This document shows, in pieces, positions 32,948 to 41,048 of a stretch of 64,000 nucleotides of DNA. Position numbers and translations under genes: made by a program. Numbering within the stretch: position 1 is the first letter of the stretch; every line of letters begins with the position of its first letter. Origin of the DNA: Microtetraspora sp. NBRC 13810 (GTDB taxonomy: Bacteria > Actinomycetota > Actinomycetes > Streptosporangiales > Streptosporangiaceae); assembly GCF_030268685.1 (NCBI RefSeq), contig NZ_BSRQ01000012.1, forward strand, positions 62,001 to 126,000. Reading direction: 5' to 3'. Below the pieces are notes generated by a model, which worked only from the letters and a program-made list of their open reading frames with translations, was not told where the DNA came from and did no database searches.

Positions 32948-34507
32948 CTACTGCCCCTCCCTGGCAGGTATCGACAAGGATTCGGCTATTGTTCGGATAT
33001 GCTCCAGGGCGGCTTCAAGGTCGGCGGCAATGGAGTTGGCAATCTCGTATGGCGACAACTCCTCATCGAGGTCAGCCGACGTGTCCTTAAGCCAGGAGAT
33101 GTCGAGGTTGACCTTGTCCCGTGCCAGGAGTTGTTCGTATGTGAACGGCTTGAAGCGTTCGGTTTCGACGCGCTCCTCTCGATCCTTGCCCGGCAGATAG
33201 GCGTTGACGAACTCCTGGAGGTGCTCGCGACGGAGTGGGCGCTGCTTGAGAGTGAAGCGCTCCCCCGTGCGGAAGTCGTACACCCAAAGCTTCTTGGTCC
33301 ACGGCTCAGCCGCAGGTCGCTTCCGCTCGAAGAACAGTACGTTGGCCTTGACGCCACCTGCGTAAAAGATCCCGGTGGGGAGACGCAGCATGGTGTGCAC
33401 GTCGTAGTCCTTGAGCAGTTCCCGGCGAATCTTCTCCCCGGCGCCACCCTCGAAGAGAACGTTGTCGGGCAGGACCACCGCCGCTCGACCGCCGATCTTC
33501 ATCAGCTTGGCGATGTGCTGCACGAAGTTGAGCTGCTTATTCTTCGTCTTCACCCAGAAATCGCGCTCGGAGTAGATCGCCTCGTCCTTGACGACCTTGC
33601 CGTTCTCGTCGACCACGTTGATGGCGGTCTTCTGCCCGAACGGCGGATTGGCCAGGACCAGAGTCGCGTGGACTGTCGGCTCGTTAACCAGGGCGTCGCC
33701 GACCTTGATGATCTCGTAGTGCTCGTCCGGCACCACCCCATGCGTCAGCATGTTCATCGCCGCGAGACGGGCGGTCGCCCGCACCAGCTCAACCCCATGG
33801 AACGCCAATCCCTTGGTCACCCGATTCCGCTGGTCCGGGTTGAGTGCTTCCATCCGGAACTCTCGGCGGATGTACTCGTTGGCCAGCAGCAGGAAGCCAC
33901 CAGTTCCGCAGGAAGGGTCAACGATCATGTCGTCCGGGGTGGGTTGCATCACGTCCACCATGGCCCGGATCAACGGCCTCGGCGTGAAGTACTGCCCCGC
34001 ACCGGACTTGACGTCGCTCGCGCTGCGCGACAAGAGCTCCTCGTAGGCGTCACCCTTGACGTCAACGCCTTCCCGGGACCAGTGAATCTTGCCGATCAGC
34101 TCCTTGATCAGGCGCTCCAGCAGCGAGGTCGTCTGGATCCTGTTCTGCGCTCCCGCGAAGATCAGGCCGAACATTCCCTTGCGCTTGCCGAGCTCGCGCA
34201 GCAGATGCTCGTAGTAGTCCTTGAGGTCTGGACCCTTCTTGCTGGCCAAGAGGTCCCAGCTGATCCCCACGGGGAGAATCGGCGGTGGCGTGGGCAGCTT
34301 GCGCCGCTCCGCCTTCTCTTTGGCCTTCTTCTCCTTCTCGTCCATCATCTTGAGGAAGAGCAGGAATGTGAGCTGTTCGACATAGTCGATCGCGGGCACT
34401 CCGGCATCCCTGAGGACATCGCAGTAGCTCCACAGCTTGTCCACTAGCGCTCGGGTGTGCGCCGCCGTCTCCACAGACTCCGGATCAATCACATCCACCT
34501 GCGTCAC
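32948..34507 (-). CDS. hsdM: Type I restriction-modification DNA methyltransferase subunit
   Basis: 519 residues. The N-terminal helical domain (VDKLWSYCDVLRDAGVPAIDYVEQLTFLLFLKMMDE) is followed by the N6-adenine methyltransferase core. The motifs are GQYFTPRPLIRAMV (171-184), motif I DPSCGTGGF (197-205), and catalytic motif IV NPPF (287-290). With two HsdM and one HsdS it methylates the host recognition site and protects it. Its ATG overlaps the hsdS stop (ATGA). A short inverted repeat GGATGT/ACATCC (32915-32936) lies between its stop and the AIPR gene. Confidence 0.95.
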   Translation of the reverse strand: MTQVDVIDPESVETAAHTRALVDKLWSYCDVLRDAGVPAIDYVEQLTFLLFLKMMDEKEKKAKEKAERRKLPTPPPILPVGISWDLLASKKGPDLKDYYEHLLRELGKRKGMFGLIFAGAQNRIQTTSLLERLIKELIGKIHWSREGVDVKGDAYEELLSRSASDVKSGAGQYFTPRPLIRAMVDVMQPTPDDMIVDPSCGTGGFLLLANEYIRREFRMEALNPDQRNRVTKGLAFHGVELVRATARLAAMNMLTHGVVPDEHYEIIKVGDALVNEPTVHATLVLANPPFGQKTAINVVDENGKVVKDEAIYSERDFWVKTKNKQLNFVQHIAKLMKIGGRAAVVLPDNVLFEGGAGEKIRRELLKDYDVHTMLRLPTGIFYAGGVKANVLFFERKRPAAEPWTKKLWVYDFRTGERFTLKQRPLRREHLQEFVNAYLPGKDREERVETERFKPFTYEQLLARDKVNLDISWLKDTSADLDEELSPYEIANSIAADLEAALEHIRTIAESLSIPAREGQ

Positions 34508-35937
34508 GACGACACCTCTCCCTGCTCGAACAGACTCTCCTGGCCCCCGGCCGAGACAACCCCTCCAGCATCAGCGGGGAATGAGATCTTCTTGATCCTA
34601 GTACGACTTACGCCACGTTTGGTGCGATTGCGAGGCATCGCCTCCGCCGCCCGCTCAAGCCGAATTCGATCGAGCAGCCCCTCCGCCGGCTCGTCACCGA
34701 CCTCTGGCTGCGTCAATCGACCTCGGAATGCCTCTCCGAAAAGGCGGCGCCGGAGATCGCGGCATCGACTTATCGAGACAGTGGCTGCTCCACCAATCGT
34801 TCCAACGAGGGCTTCTGCCTCCTGGATCGTGGCCACGATCTGTGCCTGCTTCTCCAGCGGTGGGAGGGGAATCCTGATCCCCTCCAAGATGGACTGGTTG
34901 ATCTTGTAGATTCCGGCAGTCGTTCGAGCCGCACCTTCGATCTGCTGACGGACTAGATATGACTGCCAGACGATACGTAGGAATTCAGAATCGATACGCT
35001 CACGATTAGCACGGATTCGGATCATGGTGTCCGGGAAGGCAACTGGGTCGGGTTCATCCATCAGAAGCGCGCCTCGCCCGACCAGCGAAAGCGAGCCGTT
35101 GCCTCTGCTCACGAAGAAGTCGCCGCGCTTCACCAAATGGGGGCGTGCCTCGCGCTCCGTCCAGTCGCCCCCTTTTCGCTCACAGAGGTCAAGATAGCCG
35201 GAAGCCATCGCAGTAAGCCTCAAGACTGGGAAGCCGTCGTCACGTGTAGGGACAGAGCGTCCATTGATGAGCTTCTCGGCGAGAATAGTGCCCAGTTCAA
35301 CTGACTCGATATGGTCAAGCTCACGCGCAACCACAGCCTCCAGATACCTTCCAACTCGGCCATTCGCCTGCGTCAGAGCTGATATTGCTGCGTCGACCTC
35401 CACCAAGCGATCGTTGAGGATCGTGACAATGCGCTGTTGTTCTGCCAGAGGCGGGATAGGAAGGGGAAGTTCTTTGATTCGCGAGAGACTGAGCGAGGCG
35501 AGATTTGTTGTCTGCTTTCCATTCGTCTCGAACCACGTTTGAGCGCACTCGTTGGCGAACCACGCCAGAAGCCTCGGATCAAGAATCCCGTCGATGACGC
35601 GTGCTCGGAAAACGTGATTTTGATGGATGCAATTCGGAATCTCGCCGTCCCACACCCAGCCGCGACCGAGCTTGTCTCGATCGCCCCCTTCGTTCAGCAA
35701 CACGTCCCCGGGCAACAGCTGTAGCCGTTCAGCAGTCGCTTCGGGTACTCGGATCTCAGTCACGGTCGTCAGATCAAGACGACCTCGCTGGACATTAGCG
35801 ACACGCAGGTACGGGACAAGCGGGAGATTAGGATCCGACTGCTTCTTGGCATCCTTCGTGACGCCTCCGACGACATCGGCGATCTCACCGAGAGTTGTCC
35901 ACGCCCACGAGTCAGGAGTCGGGAGCAATGGCGTCAT
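34504..35937 (-). CDS. hsdS: Type I restriction-modification specificity subunit
   Basis: 477 residues. Two target-recognition domains are each followed by a conserved helix: LPIPPLAEQQRIVTILNDRLVEVDAAISAL in the middle and IPLPPLEKQAQIVATIQEAEAL near the end. The protein reads a bipartite DNA target. Its first half starts PTPDSWAWTTLGEIADVVGG. GC content is lower than in the flanking chromosome, as often seen for exchanged HsdS genes. It overlaps hsdR upstream and hsdM downstream by ATGA junctions. The specificity cannot be read from sequence alone. Confidence 0.93.
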   Translation of the reverse strand: MTPLLPTPDSWAWTTLGEIADVVGGVTKDAKKQSDPNLPLVPYLRVANVQRGRLDLTTVTEIRVPEATAERLQLLPGDVLLNEGGDRDKLGRGWVWDGEIPNCIHQNHVFRARVIDGILDPRLLAWFANECAQTWFETNGKQTTNLASLSLSRIKELPLPIPPLAEQQRIVTILNDRLVEVDAAISALTQANGRVGRYLEAVVARELDHIESVELGTILAEKLINGRSVPTRDDGFPVLRLTAMASGYLDLCERKGGDWTEREARPHLVKRGDFFVSRGNGSLSLVGRGALLMDEPDPVAFPDTMIRIRANRERIDSEFLRIVWQSYLVRQQIEGAARTTAGIYKINQSILEGIRIPLPPLEKQAQIVATIQEAEALVGTIGGAATVSISRCRDLRRRLFGEAFRGRLTQPEVGDEPAEGLLDRIRLERAAEAMPRNRTKRGVSRTRIKKISFPADAGGVVSAGGQESLFEQGEVSS

Positions 35938-38900
35938 GCGGTGAGTTCCTTCGTCAGGTCGTCCAGGAGTGCTGTGGCGCGGTCGCCGAACGCATCGTAG
36001 AAGGCGTCCTCACCCCCGCGTGAGTCGAACGGCGCACAATCCAGCGTGTCATCGGCAATTTCGGCGCTACCAATGACGATCTCGCACAGTCGGTCCAAGA
36101 ACCACTTCTGCATCGGCGAGAACTGCCCCTGAGCCGACTCGTGACGAGTCAGCCAGGCAGTGTAGCGCTCCTCAACGACCGTACGGAACGGCTTCAGCTC
36201 GGAGTCCAGTCCAAGCTCGTAGCGCAGGATCGAGACCAGGTCCGTGGGCTTCGCCTCATGCCCGCGCGTTCCCATCGGAGTGCCTGACGCCTCGTAACAA
36301 GTCCACAGTCGAGTCACGTTGCCGACCTTGGGAAGCCGCTCGATCCGATTGGTCAGGTCCGTCACTTCCCCCCAGGACAACTTGGCAGTGCCGCCACCCT
36401 CGACGGCTCGAATAAGCATGATCGAATCATGGTGCTCCGCCAGATAGGCGCGGAACGACTCAACCGTCTGCTGCGCCAGCTGCTCCCTGGTGAAGATCAC
36501 GGTGTGCGTGACCTCGTCCTGGCTGATCTCGTCAATCGTCTGATCATGCTTGGTCCGGATCTCCGCGATGCGCTCGCGCAGCTCAGGGTTGTCGGCCAGG
36601 GGCTGAACAGCCTGGCGTAGCCGTTCACTCACGGCGCCCTGCCCACCCTCGTCAGCCAACAGGGTGAGCGTCTGGGTGTCCACCGCCGAGGCGAGTCGCC
36701 GTACCAGGTCGCGTAGCGAAGTCCCCTGTCCAACAGCAGCCAGCTCGTCACGCTCAACGTCGCTGATCTGCCGATCCAGAGCATCCAGCCGAGATGCCAA
36801 GGTTGCGGTCTGGTTCTCGTCCAGACCCATGCGGGCGGCACGTGCCAACAGTTGGCGAAGGCTGAGGCGGTTATCGGGGTCGCGGTTGAGCGGGGTGGCA
36901 TCGACCAGTGGGTGATCGGTGACGCCGACCGCGTCCACAATGACGAACCGGTCCTTGCGGAGCACCCTTTCGTCAGGAGTGACCGCCTGGAAGTCGTCCG
37001 GATCGATCGTCCGGCTGCCGCGGCCTTTCATCTGCTCGAAGTAGATCGGGCTCTTCACGCTGCGCATGAAGAACACGCACTCCAAGGGCTTAACGTCAGT
37101 CCCCGTCGCGATCATGTCCACGGTGACCGCGATGCGCATCTCCGAGGTGGTCCGAAAGCGACGCAGGAGCTCCTTTGGGTCGTTGCCGGCCGCCTTGGAG
37201 CGATAGGTGATCTTCGCGCAGAAGTCGTTGCCCTTACCGAAGACCTCACGCACCATCTGCACGATGTCATCAGCGTGGGAGTCGTCCTTGGCGAAGATCA
37301 GCGTCTTAGGCACCGAGGTGGTGTACTGCTCAAAGAGTGCGGGCAACACGCGATCCCGGTAGGCGGTGATCACCGTGCGGATCTGATCACGGGCGACAAC
37401 AGACCGGCCGATCTCCTCGGCGCCGTACGTGAGGTCCTCATCGAGCTCTTCGTACCACTGCTGCCTCGTACGGCGGTCGCGGCGCGGCACCACCGTCCGG
37501 GTGCCCTCCTCATCCAGCCCTGGAATGGTCGAGCCCGACTCGCCGATCTTCGTCTTAACCCGAAACACCGCGAAGTCGACGTTGACCTTGTCTTGCACCG
37601 ACTCGTCGTAGGTGTATTCGCTGACCGGCTCGCCGAAGAAGGCTCGCGATTGCACGCTCGGCGTGGCGGTCAGGCCGATCACCGGGGCGTCGAAGTAGGA
37701 CAGGACCGCCCGCCAGCGGCCGAAGATCGAGCGGTGGCACTCGTCTACCACGATCAGGTCGAATGCCTCTGGTGGCAGCCCCTCGTTGTAGACGGCGTCG
37801 ACCGGGGCCGGCGGCTCGAACTCGTCGATAGCCTCATCATCGGCATCCCCCGCGGGGAGTGGCTGGCCGGACAGCGCCCGGTACAGCCGCTGAATCGTCG
37901 TGACGACCACGCTGGCCGAATCCAGCACCGTGCCTGAGGACAGGCGCTGAACGGTGTAGTCCTCGCCCAGGGTCTGCCCGCTGTTGGTGACATAGCGGGC
38001 GAATTCTCCTGCTGCCTGATCGCCTAGGTTGTTGCGATCCACGAGGAACAAGACACGCTTGGCTCCACCGTACTCAAAGAGCCGGTAGGCCAGCGAAACC
38101 GCTGTGAAGGTCTTGCCAGCGCCCGTAGCCATCTGCACCATCGCCCGGCGGTGGCCGCTGCTCAGATGGCCTTCCGTGTTTCGAATTGCCGTCGCCTGGG
38201 CGGGACGCAGACTCGACTCATCCAGCGTGGGCATGGCCTGAAGCCGAGCGCGGAAGGTCGGAGCCTCAGGGTTGTCGTCGGCCTCGGCCATCCAACGGGC
38301 GAGTGTCTCTGGCCGGTGGAAGGAGAATACTTCGCGCGAGGCGGCGTCCGGGTCGAGCCTGAAGGTGAAGCGGGTCTCGATGCCGGTGCTTTCGTAGCGG
38401 AACGGCAGCGGCTCGTCGCGCCGCCACACTGCCATCCGGTAATCACCAGGAATCGCGCCGGCGTAGTCGCCCGACTGCCATTCCACGCCGATGAGCGAGG
38501 TGCCCTCACGCTTGGCCTCGATGACGCCGACAAGCTTGCGGTCGACGAACAGGACGTAGTCTGCGCGCTTGCGCCCAACGGGGAACTCACGCACCACGAT
38601 GCCGCGCCCGGCGGAGTGGTCGATCTGATCTAGGTCCTGGACCACCCAGCCGGATTCAGCGAGAGCCTGGTCGATCTTCGTACGGGTCTGAGCCTCGGTC
38701 AGTGGCGCGGCCCGCCGTGCCCGCTGAGCAATGGCCTCTCGCTGGCTGGGCCGTACCTTGACCGGCTCGCGACCCTCGAACTCCTTGCGTAGGCCTTGGA
38801 GCTGCTTCTCCATCGCCAGCACCTGATCCGCCGCCGTCTGGCGTTCGGCGCGTGCCTTGGCGAGCTCGGCCTCGGCTTGCTGACGTGCTTCAGCCTCGGC

Positions 38901-39446
38901 CTGCTGACGCGTTCGGGTGCCGTCCATCGCGAGCTTGGCGTCAGCCAGCTCGTTCTTCAGCCGCTCCAGTTCGGCGGCGAGGTCTGGGGTGGTGATGGCG
39001 GCCGACGGCGGCTGGGGTGGTACGAACGCGACCAGTTCGCGTGCACCACTGATGGCGCGGTGTAGCAGCAACCCAAGCTGGAAGCAGCGCTCCAGACAGC
39101 GCAGGGCGCTGGCGGCCTCAGCCATGTGCCGGTGCACCGCGGCGTTGCCGGTCTTGCGGATCTCGTGCAGGGCGGAAGCGACACCTGGGGTGATCACATC
39201 TGCGCGGCTCAGCGCCCGGATCTGATCGACCAGGTCAGTTCCCTCAACGGGGATCCCCGTTGCTCGCACCAGCACCGAGGCGAAGACTTCGATGAACTGC
39301 CGGCACTTAACCAGCGCGCCGTTCGGGTCGGTGAAGACGATCGACTCCGCGCCAGCGCCATAGGCCACAAGCAGCGATTCATGCTGCAGGAGGAAGCCAA
39401 AGTTCGCCGAATGCTCCGCGAGAACCCGCAAGCGAGGATCAACCGC
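35934..39446 (-). CDS. hsdR: Type I restriction enzyme R subunit (nuclease-translocase)
   Basis: About 1170 residues from GTG 39446, which has GGAGGGT eight bases upstream; the open frame runs to a TTG at 39512. Order of parts: DUF4145-type HEPN-like N-terminal domain (SALHEIRKTGNAAVHRH), coiled coil (QQAEAEARQQAEAELAKARAERQ), PD-(D/E)XK nuclease (GRKRADYVLF ... GVIEAKR, about D296, E310, K312), then SF2 helicase with GAGKT (about 442-446), DECH (about 568-571), LTATPS and QMKGRGSR. It cleaves unmodified DNA after translocation. It is the first gene of a leftward hsdR-hsdS-hsdM operon, an unusual order. It is divergent from the HEPN gene. Confidence 0.93.
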   Translation of the reverse strand, partial: AVDPRLRVLAEHSANFGFLLQHESLLVAYGAGAESIVFTDPNGALVKCRQFIEVFASVLVRATGIPVEGTDLVDQIRALSRADVITPGVASALHEIRKTGNAAVHRHMAEAASALRCLERCFQLGLLLHRAISGARELVAFVPPQPPSAAITTPDLAAELERLKNELADAKLAMDGTRTRQQAEAEARQQAEAELAKARAERQTAADQVLAMEKQLQGLRKEFEGREPVKVRPSQREAIAQRARRAAPLTEAQTRTKIDQALAESGWVVQDLDQIDHSAGRGIVVREFPVGRKRADYVLFVDRKLVGVIEAKREGTSLIGVEWQSGDYAGAIPGDYRMAVWRRDEPLPFRYESTGIETRFTFRLDPDAASREVFSFHRPETLARWMAEADDNPEAPTFRARLQAMPTLDESSLRPAQATAIRNTEGHLSSGHRRAMVQMATGAGKTFTAVSLAYRLFEYGGAKRVLFLVDRNNLGDQAAGEFARYVTNSGQTLGEDYTVQRLSSGTVLDSASVVVTTIQRLYRALSGQPLPAGDADDEAIDEFEPPAPVDAVYNEGLPPEAFDLIVVDECHRSIFGRWRAVLSYFDAPVIGLTATPSVQSRAFFGEPVSEYTYDESVQDKVNVDFAVFRVKTKIGESGSTIPGLDEEGTRTVVPRRDRRTRQQWYEELDEDLTYGAEEIGRSVVARDQIRTVITAYRDRVLPALFEQYTTSVPKTLIFAKDDSHADDIVQMVREVFGKGNDFCAKITYRSKAAGNDPKELLRRFRTTSEMRIAVTVDMIATGTDVKPLECVFFMRSVKSPIYFEQMKGRGSRTIDPDDFQAVTPDERVLRKDRFVIVDAVGVTDHPLVDATPLNRDPDNRLSLRQLLARAARMGLDENQTATLASRLDALDRQISDVERDELAAVGQGTSLRDLVRRLASAVDTQTLTLLADEGGQGAVSERLRQAVQPLADNPELRERIAEIRTKHDQTIDEISQDEVTHTVIFTREQLAQQTVESFRAYLAEHHDSIMLIRAVEGGGTAKLSWGEVTDLTNRIERLPKVGNVTRLWTCYEASGTPMGTRGHEAKPTDLVSILRYELGLDSELKPFRTVVEERYTAWLTRHESAQGQFSPMQKWFLDRLCEIVIGSAEIADDTLDCAPFDSRGGEDAFYDAFGDRATALLDDLTKELTA

Positions 39447-39623
39447 CACCCGTACACCCTCCGTCCGGCCCGTCTCCTTAAGTGTGCCCGACGCACATCG
39501 TGCGACCGGCAATAAAATGCGCGTCTCGTGCGCGCAAGGTAGGGCACAATCTGATCACGGGTTCTCCCGTGTCGCCGTGGGCATAACTGCCCAGCTGGAG
39601 CAGCCACCCCCGAAGGACGCCGC

Positions 39624-40289
39624 GTGCCCCAATACCCGCAGAAGACTCAGGCCTTTGTTGATTTTGAGCGCAACTTGGCCTACGCCAAGCAGCTCATCCA
39701 CGCGGGCAGTCACCTGGCGGCTATGGGAGTCACATCCTGCGATGTCGATGACCTGCACAGGGCTGCTTGGGTCCAGGGCGTGGCCGCGCTCGACCACTGG
39801 GTGCACCAGGAGGTCTATCACCGCACGATCCTGCTCGCTCAACAGCCCGGCATCACCAAGCCACGCAAGTTCCTCGAATTCAGCATCCCCATGGAGCTGT
39901 TTGAGAAGGTGCACCACTCGGATCTCCCCCTGGACGTCGCCCTCCGCCGCCATCTGCGCACGGTCATCGGGCGGAAGACCTACCAGGGCCCTGACGACAT
40001 CAAGGACGGCTTCGCCATCGTCAGCGACGTCTCCCTCTGGGCTACGGTCACCCGAATCGTCAACGATGAACGCGAGGCAGGTGCCGAGAAGCTGAGTGTC
40101 AACCAGGTTCGCAAGTTGCTCGGCTCAATCGTCTGGCGGCGAAACAAGATCGCTCACGAGTCAGATCGCGACCACGACAACAACGATGAGAAGCGCCCCA
40201 TCAACGCCGCGCAGGCCATGGAGGCCGTCGAGACGCTCGAAATGATCGCCGCCGCAATACTCGTGGCCATCGACGGGGCGCCTTCATAG
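39624..40289 (+). CDS. HEPN-domain protein, putative RNase effector
   Basis: 221 residues from GTG 39624, with GAAGGAC upstream. The sequence is largely helical. The N-terminal half has a HEPN-type helix (DLHRAAWVQGVAALDHWVHQEVYHR). The C-terminal half carries the HEPN active-site motif R-x4-H as R173-NKIA-H178 in VWRRNKIAHESDRD. HEPN proteins with this motif are metal-independent RNases used in toxin-antitoxin, abortive infection and CRISPR systems. It is divergent from hsdR with about 177 bp between. By analogy with PrrC, which sits with a type I system and cuts tRNA when the system is inhibited, it may be a guard RNase; this is inference. No MNT-type antitoxin is adjacent. Confidence 0.72.
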   Translation: MPQYPQKTQAFVDFERNLAYAKQLIHAGSHLAAMGVTSCDVDDLHRAAWVQGVAALDHWVHQEVYHRTILLAQQPGITKPRKFLEFSIPMELFEKVHHSDLPLDVALRRHLRTVIGRKTYQGPDDIKDGFAIVSDVSLWATVTRIVNDEREAGAEKLSVNQVRKLLGSIVWRRNKIAHESDRDHDNNDEKRPINAAQAMEAVETLEMIAAAILVAIDGAPS

Positions 40290-40315
40290 CGGCTGAGCAG
40301 GAGTTTCTTCCAGTG

Positions 40316-40639
40316 ATGGACACTGATGGACGATCTCTAGCTGGGTACGGATCGGATGCGGACGTCCCGTCGACAGCGTACGAGGCGATCACGCCCGAAA
40401 TGGTGGATGCACGGCTACTTGAGGCCACGGCGACCAAACGCGTAGATCGTGTTGTGGGAAGGAGCAAAGGCGAGGACGCAGGTGCCAAGAGACGGATCAT
40501 GTCCAAGGTGGCGCGGGACCCGGACAGTCCGAGCGCCCAGCGAGACCTCGGCCGGATCGCCCAGTCAGGTGCCGATCGGAACAACCTGGCGAATGAAGAG
40601 GATCGCCGGCACCTGGAGGAGGATGAGGAGGGCCCCTGA
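40316..40639 (+). CDS. Small charged protein downstream of HEPN gene
   Basis: 107 residues from ATG 40316, 26 bp after the HEPN stop and on the same strand. It is highly charged (VDARLLEATATKRVDRVVGRSKGEDAGAKRRIMSKVARDPDSP, ending EEDRRHLEEDEEGP) with no hydrophobic segment. I do not recognise it. Its position makes it a candidate antitoxin or regulator for the HEPN protein. It could also be spurious: no strong ribosome-binding site is seen, and it is the last frame before the right arm site. Confidence 0.45.
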   Translation: MDTDGRSLAGYGSDADVPSTAYEAITPEMVDARLLEATATKRVDRVVGRSKGEDAGAKRRIMSKVARDPDSPSAQRDLGRIAQSGADRNNLANEEDRRHLEEDEEGP

Positions 40640-40653
40640 TGAGGTGGGTTGCT

Positions 40654-40679
40654 GTACAGCAGAGAAGTACAGCAACAGG
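40654..40679 (+). promoter_or_regulatory. Right arm-type site of element 1
   Basis: GTACAGCA, five bases, GTACAGCA, then ACAGGG, lie about 80 bp before the second tRNA core. This matches the left arm at 29655-29680 in sequence and orientation. The matching distance from the cores at both ends supports an integrase arm-site role. Confidence 0.55.
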
Positions 40680-40759
40680 GCCGCGCAGCGCCTCACTCTG
40701 ACACCCATCAGCGCACGCCTGAGCATGGGGGATGCCTCAACAACGTGTGACTGGCTCCC

Positions 40760-40801
40760 GTTTGCAAGCAGGATGTCAGGAGTTCGGATCTCCTAGGCTC
40801 C
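40760..40801 (+). repeat. Direct repeat DR2: junction of elements 1 and 2
   Basis: This is a copy of the tRNA-Ala 3' 42 bp with one mismatch (GTTCGG for GTTCGA). The preceding bases GTGACTGGCTCCCG match those before DR3 but not the tRNA, so they are element sequence. The following AGCTCAGGTCAGAG matches the element ends after DR1 and DR3. The surrounding 40640-41048 holds no gene I recognise. It cannot be a functional tRNA because the acceptor and D arms are missing. Confidence 0.85.
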
Positions 40802-41048
40802 ACTCAAACGAAAGCTCAGGTCAGAGGCCATATCCTCCGTCTGGGCGTTGACCAGGGGTTTTTCGAAGGCTTCGTGCCCGGCGCGGCTCTCGCATGCTCG
40901 ATGCGGCCGAAGGCGAGCGCAAACGCAGAGGAAACGGCGGAGCTGATTTCCTGACGCAGGCTCTGCCCGGACTCCTCCACCGCGACCGCCGGGGAAACGG
41001 GCCGGGCAGATCGCCGCCGAAATCGCCACGACCCTCAGGAGCCCGGCC

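Larger units (their letters stand above)
29586..40801. mobile_element. tRNA-Ala-integrated island, element 1 (defence cargo)
   Basis: An 11.2-kb segment lies between the tRNA-Ala core repeat and its second copy. Both ends carry an arm-like site of the form GTACAGCA-N5-GTACAGCA, about 70-80 bp inside the element and in the same orientation. Cargo: small conserved gene, AIPR protein, hsdM, hsdS, hsdR, HEPN gene, small charged ORF. No integrase, excisionase or replication gene is recognisable. It therefore fits a cis-mobilisable or decayed integrative element rather than an autonomous one. Base composition is visibly less GC-rich than the flanks, especially in hsdS. Confidence 0.72.
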
